A program made the position numbers and the translations under genes. DNA of 64,000 nt, taken from assembly GCA_035772405.1 (NCBI GenBank), contig JAYKKM010000208.1:637064-701063 (forward strand). Reading direction: 5' to 3'. Positions within the stretch are counted from its first letter, which is position 1. Every line of letters starts with the position of its first letter. This document shows, one piece after another, positions 33,122-42,094 of this stretch. Under the pieces are notes generated by a model. That model had not been told where the DNA came from. It saw nothing but the letters and a program-made list of their open reading frames with translations, and searched no databases. Source of the stretch: Chrysogorgia sp. JL179-B06. Taxonomy: Eukaryota > Cnidaria > Anthozoa > Scleralcyonacea > Chrysogorgiidae.

Positions 33122-33905
33122 CAGGGATCGAAATTAAGAAAATTTCTAGAACTGCAATTTTTTGGTGCCCACAAAAGATTTAGGTTGCCCAGAAAAGATT
33201 TAGGTTGCCCACTTCTTATGATCGACACTTTCTTTGTGCTTCTTCATTTTAGTCGAAAACTACTACAGCTCTTCACAAAATTATTTTCAGTTTTCTTGTA
33301 CTTTTTACAAAGCGAACTCTTCCTCAACATATTTTAGCCATTCGCGATTGTTTTTCTACGCCGGCAGAAATACTCGCACTCGATCTTGCTTCCGGTAGCT
33401 TTTGTCTTTTTGGCCGAGTTTGTATCACTATTGGTCAGTTCATCAGTGTTTTTTGGATCACTGTTACGTTTTCTGGACGTGGTAAATCCGAATAGCACTT
33501 TCTACAGATGACGTCAGTATCCATGTTTGTCCGCATTTACCCATAATTATTGCGGCCATAACAAAAGAAATAGATAATTTTCAATAATTTGTGAGTCAAA
33601 TTTGGTTTGTTTGTCCGTATTTTGAGCTATAAATAGCAACCAGACACAGTGCTATTGTAGTAAACTCATTTAAATAAACAAGTACTGTCATGGCGGACGT
33701 GCGCGTGCTTTCCAATCGTGGGAAACGCGGGTCGCGAGATTACGGGGGTTTGCGCGATCTGCGTGGTCGCGAACACGAAAAGTCGCTGGTTCGTTCGTTC
33801 CACTGAAAGTTCTTCGATCATCTATGAAATTGGGTTGCCCGAAGGGCTACCAAATGCCAAAATTTGGTTGCCCGGGAATCGGGCAACCGCTAATTTCGAA
33901 CCATG
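33122..33905. mobile_element. hAT-type MITE (copy B) with near-perfect 8-bp target duplication
   Basis: The ends CAGGGATCGAAATTAAG and TAATTTCGAACCATG are inverted. The flanks are CCTGTATG (33114-33121) and CCTGTACG (33906-33913), seven of eight identical. The interior holds ATGACGTCAGTATCCATG, also found at 22735 and, in variant form, at 56300. Confidence 0.85.
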
Positions 33906-34187
33906 CCTGTACGCACAGTTGCACACTAGTAACAAGAGTAAGTTTGTATACAGTACTGTACATCTGTATCTATGAATATGTGTATGTAATCAATACTGTA
34001 TTGCCAAGATTATTTTCTTGTACCAAATCTAATAACTCTTATTTTGTGCTTCATAGCCGGATGTGTTGCAAGTAAATATGGCGAGACCTTTGAAAATGTG
34101 CTGGAATAAAATGTGTGTCTTCATCAGAGTAATAAACAGAGTAATATCTGGAAATATTCAACAGAGTAATATCTGGAATAAAATGTG

Positions 34188-34365
34188 TAGGATCCTTAAT
34201 TACAGGATCGTATAGGATCTTGGACAAGATCCTACAGGATCCTGTTTAGGATCCTATAGGATCCTGATTTAGGAAAATTTAGGATCCTAGGGATTCTATT
34301 AGGATCCTACTATGATCCTAATAGGATCCTGTTCCTAATAGGATCCTGTTCAGGATTTCTACGAT
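34188..34365. repeat. AGGATCCT-rich palindromic array (copy B)
   Basis: Counterpart of 23385-23525, longer by about two units, with the same flanks. Confidence 0.75.
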
Positions 34366-35144
34366 GGTTCTTTTACCCTTTGTGATTATTTTTAGACATG
34401 AGATGGGAAGGATGGCACAGACTTTCATGTCTGAAACCAAATGGTTGGAGCCATTGAAATGGCAGGCTAAAGGTTTGTAAACATCATTGTTCCTCACAGA
34501 ACGAAGATGTTCAGCAAACCTTTCTGAAAGGCATCATCCAGTTTCATAAGACCTACTTATTTTATTTTATCTTGTCTTACTCCACTCGAAACATGTTCCT
34601 AAAATCTAGGCAGTTCACCACCTTCTCACTTTGCTAGATATCCAAAACACTGACTGCGCAGCACTCTACTTTTTACAGCTTTAAATATCTTTGTTTTTCC
34701 AAGAAAATTGTTGGTGCTTGTGTGGTCTAGATCTAGTCGTTAGGATCAAGATTGCATGGATTGAAATCAGGTTTCAGGTTTGTGTTTATGAAACGAAAAT
34801 TGAGGTGACTTTTTTATTGATTTATTCGAGAGAACTTCTCAAACGATAAAGAATGGCGTTTGCATATGACGCGTTAGTGGTGTCAAAATTAGATTGTACA
34901 TTATGAAGACCTGTTTATCATTTTGGTCGGGACATCTTATCATTCGGATAAGGTGTATACCATTATGGACCGGTCATTTCATTATGATGGGGACATCTTA
35001 TCATTCGGATAAGGTGTATACCATTATAGACATGACAGGTCATTTCATTATGATGGGGACATCTTATTATTCGGATAAGGTGTATACCATTATAGACATG
35101 ACAGGTCATTTCATTATGATGTGCTCATTTCATTATGAAGAGAA

Positions 35145-35417
35145 ATGATGCTTTGCGAACCGAGCGGAGATATGGCGGGAAAAATAAAAAACAATATGGC
35201 GTCGCGACAACAACCCATAGATTGCTTCGAGGTGTTACTACAGAGAATAAAAGTCATGCTACTTGAAGTTGTTCAGAAATTGTCTTCTCAAGATTTCGAT
35301 GAAGATAGTCTAGATGCTATGTGTTTCAGAGGAGAACAGCTTTACAGGCACTTGTCTCGTTTGGTGGACGTTGATTTTCTCCGTCTAGCAGAGAAACTAC
35401 CGAATTACTCGATTTAA
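35145..35417 (+). pseudogene. N-terminal part of integrase-type transposase (left arm)
   Basis: The frame reads CFEVLLQRIKVMLLEVVQKL, then SLDAMCFRGEQLYRHLSRLV, ending at a stop at 35417. An amphipathic helix-rich N-terminus of this kind precedes the helix-turn-helix in the family. The same segment on the minus strand at 35734-35958 makes the arms coding palindromes. Confidence 0.5.
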
Positions 35418-35485
35418 CCAGTGTTTTGAGTTAGCAGCTGACGTTGGTTATCGCGCCCTTCAAAATTGACATGCTGCAATAAAAA

Positions 35486-35745
35486 GAACAGTTGCAATAT
35501 TTCATCAGAGAAGGTTTTACACGGAGAAGGTTTTCAACAAATGTTGCCCAACTCGTGTTTATGTTTGTATGTTTACCGCCGCGTTCTGGGACAACTTGAA
35601 TACAGGAATATCCATGTCCAGCATGGAAGAGTTAGAGAATTTATGGGTAGGACAGACCCAGAAGGTGTAGCCGTTAGGTGGGTGGAACTTGTTCACCGAC
35701 GAAAGTACACTGTTCGTGGTCCAAATGTGGTCCTTAAGACAAGTG
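35486..35745 (+). pseudogene. Central part of integrase-type transposase
   Basis: The frame reads EQLQYFIREGFTRRRFS (helix-turn-helix start), then shifts and continues RRVLGQLEYRNIHVQHGRVR, TDPEGVAVRWVELVHRRKYT and VRGPN. The RRKYTVRGPN-like motif stands just before the catalytic LWHIDG-type aspartate in eukaryotic integrase-core transposases. The sequence stops before that aspartate and runs into the right arm, so the enzyme is dead. Confidence 0.65.
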
Positions 35746-35958
35746 CCTGTAAAGCTGTTCTCCTCTGAAACACATAGCATCTAGACTATCTTCATCTAAA
35801 TCTTGAGAAGACAATTTCTGAACAACTTCAAGTAGCAAGACTTTTATTCTCTGTAGTAACACCTCGAAGCAATCTATATGGGTTGTTGTCGCGACGCCAT
35901 TTTTATTTTTTTTCCCGCCATATCTCCGCTCGGTTCGCAAAGCATCATTTCTCTTCAT
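35734..35958 (-). pseudogene. N-terminal part of integrase-type transposase (right arm, inverted copy)
   Basis: The minus-strand frame reads CFEVLLQRIKVLLLEVVQKL and ends in GEQLYRHLS, almost identical to the plus-strand copy at 35145. The inverted duplication includes the start region upstream. Confidence 0.5.
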
Positions 35959-37933
35959 AATGAAATGAGCACATCATAATGAAATGACCTGTCATGTCTA
36001 TAATGGTATACACCTTATCCGAATGATAAGATGTCCCCATCATAATGAAATGACATGTCCATAATGGTATACACCTTATCCGAATGATAAGATGTCCCCA
36101 TCATAATGAAATGACCTGTCATGTTCATAATGGTATATACCTTATCCGAATGATAAACTGTCCCCATCATAATGAAATGACCTGTCCATAATGGTATACA
36201 CCTTATCCGAATGATAAGATGTCCCCATCATAATGAAATGACCTGTCATGTTCATAATGGTATACACCTTATCCGAATGATAAACTGTCCCGACCAAAAT
36301 GATAAACGGGTCTTCGTAATGTACAATCTAATTTTGACACCACTAACGCGTCATATTTGCAGTTCTTTAATATCTTATCTCGTTCTCGAGTTATTCAAGA
36401 TTGCTAAATATGACCTATGACGTCATTAGTTGTACCCTCAGAAAATGAAGCATACCTGTATCTTCAAAAATATTGAGCAAAATTGGTTGAAACTTTACAC
36501 AAGTATACAGGTCACTAAATTGAATATCCCACGTCAATTTTATCGTTATCATAGCAATATATATTAGTTCCCAGACCTTTCATCCTGCAGCAAAAGTTTT
36601 CTATTTTCTACCATGCCCTACAAAGATTTTGACTCGAACTTGCTCTGTTGTGTTGGCAATACTATTGAAAATATACCTCATTGATCAACAGTTAAATATT
36701 GGTTTAGAAAAGGCAGAATATAAATAAGTTTGTGAGAGGAATAAAGGAGTTTGGGATTTGAAGATATACTTCACTTTCTGATTCGTCATAATGGTGGGTA
36801 CAACTAGTGACGTCATAGGTTACATATATTACACAATCTTGAATGACTCGAGAACGAGATAATGTATGGAAGAACTACAAATGCCATTATTTATCGTTTG
36901 AGGAGCTCTTTCAAATAAATCAATAAAAAGTCATCTCAATTTTCGTTTCATAAACACTTTAATGTTAGTATTTTAAAATTTGGGTCAGGATTAGAGCAAG
37001 TTACCATAAAACTGTGGTCATTTAGTATGTGTGAGACTGGGCTAGATAGCCAGCTGCCTACTATGTAGTCACAGTGCATAATATCATATAATATCAATAT
37101 CATATAATATCATATAGTATTACCCCCACTTTGTGATATTCAAGCTTGAAGATGTTCAGCAAACCTTTTGAATACCACATGCGAAAACCAAATACCAAGC
37201 ATGAAAACCAAGTACCATGTGTGAAAACAAAACACCATGTCCGAAAACAAAAACAAGGCTGTCAACAATGGAGTAACATACAGAGACGTAGGAGCGGATT
37301 TGACGTAGGAGCGGATTTAAAGTTGGGGCGGGGTGTGAAGTCGACAAGCAGGTAATCCGTGATCACATTTTTAGGGGGGTCCTCCCCTGAAAAATTTTGA
37401 AATCTAGAAGCTCGGAAAGACAATTTGCAGCAATTTGAGCAAATGTTTTCATCTATATAATTCTACAGCGAGCATAGTTCAAATGAATCCAAGCTTGCAT
37501 GCTGCTCTTTGGAGGTCAACCGATGATCGGATCGTACATGGGATTTGGCCGATATTTTGCAACATTGGCAAAACATCGGACCGGTAAAATATCACTACCA
37601 TAGTCGATGTTTTTTGCCGATGTTAAGTTTCTAAATTTTGGCATTTATAAGAGTTTTTCTGCAGAAGACAAAAGCTAAAAGATCTAAAACACTAGATGAC
37701 TAGGTTCCATCTCCTGCTGGGAATGGTGTGAACCTGAAAGCTATTAATAGCAAGCCAGACTCTACGCTATTAGCAACGCTTAATTTAAAATTGGGGAGGG
37801 TGGGGGGCTTTGGGTCTGAAGCCCCCAGGTTCCATTCAAGATTGTTTCGGTATAATATATAATTTATTGACCCGAAGCTTGGGGAATTCGACGAAATATT
37901 ACATATAACATTTACTATAAAATATTCATTTCG

Positions 37934-38190
37934 CGCTAAATTCTAGAATACCCGTTCACTTTCGCTATTTGCATTTGTTGACAGTTAGTAAAAGGGTCAA
38001 ATTACGGAAAGTTCATCATATACAATTGCTTCGTTCTATTTTAAAACCACATTTAATTTGATAACTATCAACAAGTACACACAATATAAACCTTCGATAT
38101 TATATTTAAAGGGATTATAGAGCAACCTGGTTGCTATTTCTGCCTTTAAATGCGGTTTCAAAAGTTGACGGGTATTCTAGAATTGCTCCA
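37934..38190. mobile_element. MITE only in copy B, 6-bp target duplication ATTTCG
   Basis: It contains inverted ends around ATTCTAGAATACCCGT and CGGGTATTCTAGAAT. ATTTCG is repeated at both sides (37928-37933, 38191-38196), while copy A has a single ATTTCG. The duplicated sequence thus supplies the empty site. It lies in SEC11 intron 2 of copy B, 15 bp from exon 2. Confidence 0.8.
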
Positions 38191-38205
38191 ATTTCGTCAC
38201 TATAC

Positions 38206-38315
38206 CTTAGCACAACAACAATAGGACTCTCGCTACCTGACACAACCATCAATCCTTTCCATATCATCAGTGCTGACGAAACGATCATACCGAAATTTAA
38301 CACTTGATAATAAAG
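38206..38315 (-). CDS. SEC11A: SEC11 exon 2, copy B
   Basis: It encodes the same 36 residues as 29100-29209 ([20 protein letters not shown] core). The acceptor is TATAG|CTT and the donor CTAAG|GTATAG. It is fully open. The frame and both splice sites are intact, so it could be used as an alternative to copy A by splicing to the single exon 3. Whether it is transcribed is unknown. Confidence 0.85.
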
Positions 38316-38436
38316 CTATATAGAAATTATACAACAATATTTATGAGAATAATAGTATAGTAGTTGTATGGGTAGTCTTGTAGTTGTAGATGAGGAGATT
38401 AAAACTTAATATATAAATATAGTCGTTCCGTCCCAC

Positions 38437-38487
38437 CTGTCGTTTATTCATCCGCCTAACCTCGTCGAACCAGGACGATATGTCCAT
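38437..38487 (-). CDS. SEC11A: SEC11 exon 1, copy B (start of protein)
   Basis: ATG at 38487 opens MDISSWFDEVRRMNKRQ, identical to copy A. The donor is CAG|GTGGGA (GTAGGA in copy A), a weaker match to consensus at position +3. Intron 1 is 121 nt. The upstream 180 bp match copy A. Confidence 0.85.
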
Positions 38488-38665
38488 TTTTTTAAGGATG
38501 AGAACGATATAAATACAAATTTCTGCTATCCAGTTGTATTATTCTTCCTGCACGCACGTTTTAGATTTCCCTGACGTGTTATACGCATAATTTACTCGAT
38601 GCCCTCCACTGACCATATAAACGAAGGCGCGCCCTCGACCCCAGGGCCTTCGCGGTGCAAGGCGA
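38488..38665 (-). promoter_or_regulatory. Probable SEC11 5' UTR and promoter region, copy B
   Basis: This is the counterpart of 29382-29560 with a few substitutions and a small insertion. The GC-rich hairpin is kept. Function is inferred from position. Confidence 0.4.
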
Positions 38666-38671
38666 GATATA

Positions 38672-39287
38672 ATGAATGGCAACTTTATTTAATATAAATT
38701 TTTCTTATATATTTACAATTGCAAATCTCACTTCTTGAGGTAATTTACAATTGACTAACTTGAATTACATATGATTATATACAGTATTCATACAAATTTA
38801 TACTTAAACATTTAGTGGTTCAGGATTGGTCCATTCTTTGTTTCTACAACAAAAGATATACGTCGTTATAATGGCGATAGAGATCATGTTTCGGATGTAG
38901 TATTGTTGATGTTTGTTATCGAGTCCTAAATCATTTAACATTTCAATAAAATTATGGCATTCTTTATCGAAAATTCCGAGTGAGCTGATGGAGAGATTAA
39001 CAACTTTAACACTCGTGAAGTCCTCGTTCTGCTTTCTTACTAGATCTTTGTACTTAGCTTTCTTCCGGTTAACGTTGTTGGTAAGGTTTATAGACTCAAA
39101 TCCTACGGTAAGTTCAACCAAAGGTCGTTGTTTGAAGAGGAAAGAAGTAAATCTGGGCGTTGTTCGTCTCCAGTTATAACTGAGGGGCTTTCAAATCTAG
39201 GAAGATCAACGAAAAGGTTACATCCGTCTATAGATTGAACATTTTTTGCGAGAAAACTGAGAATGGAATCGTGTCTCCAAGTAAATC

Positions 39288-39290
<3 letters not shown>
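38672..39290 (-). pseudogene. R2-like LINE fragment 3
   Basis: On the minus strand it reads LELTVGFE-like MVELTVGFESINL, then KVVNLSISSLGIFDKECHNF and IEMLNDLGLDNKHQQYYIRN, the C-terminal end behind the endonuclease. The start region (GDEQRPDL-like, then RHDSILSFL-like near 39265) is frameshifted. It belongs to the same family as the fragments at 29753 and 31142. It was present before the segmental duplication, as remnants remain in copy A. Confidence 0.75.

Positions 39291-39349
<59 letters not shown>
39291..39349. repeat. (AAT)n microsatellite
   Basis: A (TAA)n run of about 58 bp, shared by R2-like fragment 3 and the minus-strand LINE tail that follows. Confidence 0.85.
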
Positions 39350-39350
<1 letters not shown>

Positions 39351-39500
39351 GACGTATTAGGAGCATTATACAATAGTCTCAATGCTCTTACAGCAATATA
39401 TTCTTAATGTTACTTATAAAACTGATAACAGTTAACTAACAACAGTTAACAAATAACAGTTAAACTAATAACAGTTAACTAACTAATTACAGTTTCATTA
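39350..39500 (-). mobile_element. LINE 3' UTR, same family as 5415-5563
   Basis: AAGACGTATTAGGAGCATTA and CAATAGTCTCAATGCTCTTA are the reverse complement of 5490-5545. A tract of AACAGTTAACTAAC-like repeats follows. Confidence 0.7.
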
Positions 39501-39659
39501 TAAGATAAAGCCAGTACATATATTACCACTATGAACAAAAAACTATTAATTATTATTAATTATTACGTAACAAGGGCCACTAGGTTCTTCTCCGTTTGAC
39601 GAATCCCGCGAAGAACCAAACAAACAAAAAAGATAACGTGGATTGTTCGGAGCAAAATC

Positions 39660-40065
39660 ATAGCGCGTGTCTCTACAGCGAGTACAGTTGACAGACGACA
39701 GTTCGATGAGTTTTGTTCCAAGTTAATTGCTGTAAACGCACGCGCACAGATCAAATTGAAGCACGCGCACTGTCGTCAGCATACGTAGCGTGCTTCGTTG
39801 CTTGCTTGTGAATACCAACCGTTTTTGTGCGAGCTTGAAAAACAAACGTTAAAAATCTCGGTATAGACAATCCGGTATTTCACTAAATATTATTTAGATG
39901 GCGAAAAGGATATTGGAGTTTCTCAGATTCCAATAGAAGAACACTTTACCGACCACTTTGAGAAGTAACCCGTTCAAAATCGTAGCAGAAAAAATGAAAT
40001 ACGAAATAATTCGCTGAGCACTTCAGTGCAGTGCACGTCCAAACAGTTTCACGTCACGTCGTTAT
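39660..40065 (+). repeat. Inverted arm, right (partner at 21937-22330)
   Basis: It is the reverse complement of 21937-22330, with similarity from CTCATCGAACTGT through to the GTTTCACGTCACG end. ATG at 39898 starts MAKRI, after which a one-base loss breaks the frame. The two arms bound an 18-kb stretch with both SEC11 5' copies. Confidence 0.7.
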
Positions 40066-40237
40066 TATTTTGAGAATAATAACATTTTTCTCATGATATA
40101 TCCTCATTAATTTTTTTTCAAATAATAAAATTCTAAATAATTCTAAATATAAAATTGAGAGTATTTGCTGACTCATCAAAGTAGAATTGGAGAAGTAGAG
40201 TACTTCCTTTTTGACTTACTGCATGCCTAAATATCTA

Positions 40238-40679
40238 AGGTTGGGACACACGAGGCGACAAATCGCGGGGCGTGTCGCGGGGACATTTCCCTTGTTGAGA
40301 ACACACGAGGGGACATGTCAGAAAAGGAAAGGGAAAATAAAATAACGTTATGTGATTGGTTTATTTTAATTTTGTCCCGGGGACTAGTTGCACGAGCTGT
40401 TCATACGATGGGACAAGTCACGGGGACATACTTTTGTTACCGCGACATGTCGCACGAATTCAAATAATTTTGAATACATGCAACATGTTTCGGAGATAAA
40501 ATCATGTTGTCCCCGCGACAAAGTTTGCCTAGTACACACGTCGGGATTTGTCCCTGCAACATGTCCTCGGGGACATGTCGCGGCGGCATGTTGCAGGGAC
40601 AAATCCCGTCGTGTGTACTAAGCAAAACTTTGTCGCGGGGACACGTCCCCGCGATTTGTCGCCTCGTGTGTCCCAACCT
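40238..40679. mobile_element. Palindromic MITE with AGGTTGGGACACACGAGG ends
   Basis: The ends AGGTTGGGACACACGAGGCG and CGCCTCGTGTGTCCCAACCT are inverted and flanked by TA on both sides. The interior repeats short GGGGACATGTCGC and GACAAATCCC-type blocks in both directions. No transposase is present. TA or TAA target duplication is possible but cannot be fixed. Confidence 0.8.
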
Positions 40680-42094
40680 TAAGGGAGTTACGGATACCTC
40701 GACAAAAAGTACCATGGAGATTTTTTGAAATTATTGGGTGCGTGTTGATTAGGGGCGTCAATAAAGCCGGAATGGGGTGTATATATACCCACTAAATTTT
40801 GGAAAACAATGTTATATACCCGCAGATTTTGGAAGATAATGTTATCATGAGTAATGGAATAATAAAAAAACTCAATTCATAAGAAAATGGACATCTTAAT
40901 TTGGGCTAGTCTGTCAACACATATCATCAGCGAAGCGTGTCGTAAGGTTTAAAAATTATTAGAAACAGCCAAACACGGTATGTTGACGCATAAATAAGTT
41001 ATAGGTAAGGCTACCTGGACTACGACTGTAATTATATGATATAGTATTAGACGTTCTTCACGTTCTCTTCACGTTATTATACAGTACTTCATGCTAACAT
41101 GCTTGAATGCTTGACAAAAAAAACTCTTTAAAATCTCCCCCAAAATGCTGTACTTGCTGTCAACATAAAAAAAAACAGTCCAAAACATGAAATTTTATAA
41201 ATTTCTGAACTGACTGAAAATCACCGCTCAGAATGCAGGAAATAACAGTTGCGGGATTCTATATTTCAAAATTTTCCACAGGGACAGCGCTCGAGATCAT
41301 CTCGTGGTGATCTCGAGAGGTTGGGACCTCTCATAAAAAATTTACAGCCCTGGTGTTGATCGATCAGATCATAATTTCAACTATTTAATGAATTAATATT
41401 GAAATCATCATGAACACGCCCAACACACGCCCATGCCACGCCAAAATTGTCGGCAAAGCTGGATAATGCACCCCAAATGCATTTATTCTTAATCGCTTGT
41501 ATTTCATTCAGTGGGCCTAGTAATGGACTGCACAGCTGTGGGTTCCGAGGGTATAGCGCCCGGAAATATTTTCAAATTACGATGTCTGAAATAGGATTTC
41601 CTGTGAGTAATTTCCAGCAAGCTTAAAATTCTAAACTGGCGAGAAATCGCCAGAGCAAATTATGGGGGCCCCCAGGCCTGTTACGGCCATGGCCCATTCT
41701 GCGCATGTCCACGTTTCTGTTTATGTCGTTTGTTTACATTGCACTCTATAAATATTGAGCTTTTGCGCCTAAAAAGCGTGTTATAAGAAGCTGTTCTGTT
41801 CCTAAATGTGGATAATATATCAAACTACCACTCGTGCCATCGCCACCTTTGACGAATACTCGCTTTCGAACTGTCGCAAATCTATATATTCCATTAAAGT
41901 TTGTTGACATATGGGAAATATCACACATATTTGTACAACGGACTCGACTGCACCTTAATTAACTTCGGTGATCTGACGGGAACCGGTGATTTTCCACTGA
42001 AATGGCAGTAGATAAGAAAGTTGGTGAATATTTAGGTTTTATACAATGTACTAGAAAGGGATGCGGGAAAAAATAAAAGACAATTCGTAAAAAT
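40680..42094. other. No gene recognised
   Basis: AT-rich. A short perfect palindrome is at about 41290-41313 (CTCGAGATCA and TGATCTCGAG). A minus-strand frame at 41746-41928 is open for 60 codons but has no recognised family. Confidence 0.4.

Larger units (their letters stand above)
34865..36355. mobile_element. 1.49-kb palindromic DNA transposon with integrase-type coding remnants, TSD TTTGCA
   Basis: The ends are TATGACGCGTTAGTGGTG and its complement. Exact 6-bp TTTGCA direct repeats flank it (34859-34864, 36356-36361). The arms pair for nearly 500 nt. Each outer arm holds tandem units of about 61-69 bp with GGACATCTTATCATTCGGAT (three on the left, about five on the right). Each inner arm holds the same coding segment, in opposite orientation. 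Between the arms lies another coding remnant. The coding type suggests a rve (integrase-core) transposase superfamily; the precise superfamily is not certain. Confidence 0.85.
34783..36957. mobile_element. Foldback MITE (outer element) of copy B, split by a second element
   Basis: The ends GTGTTTATGAAACGAAAATT and AATTTTCGTTTCATAAACAC are inverted. If 34865-36355 and one TTTGCA are removed, the left arm (TTGATTTATTCGAGAG, then CTCGTTCTCGAGTTATTCAA, ATGACGTCATTAGTTGTACC) pairs over about 170 nt with the right arm (36780-36957). Copy A has no element here. Confidence 0.8.
33122..39349. repeat. Segmental duplication, copy B (holds second SEC11 exons 1-2)
   Basis: It has the same order as copy A. 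It lacks the three copy-A insertions but has its own: the nested elements at 34783-36957 and the MITE at 37934-38190. Its left MITE keeps matching target duplicates on both sides, which points to B as the older position. The right edge is (AAT)n at 39291-39349. Confidence 0.85.

Noticed and set aside
41279..41353. Small CAGGG...CCCTG element around the CTCGAGATCA palindrome
   Set aside because: The ends match over only five bases and no target duplicate is visible.
41746..41928. Possible THAP-like or zinc-binding exon (plus strand RSCSVPKCG)
   Set aside because: Only a short C-x(4)-C-like match. The following spacing and the FHRFP-like motif are absent, and frames are broken.
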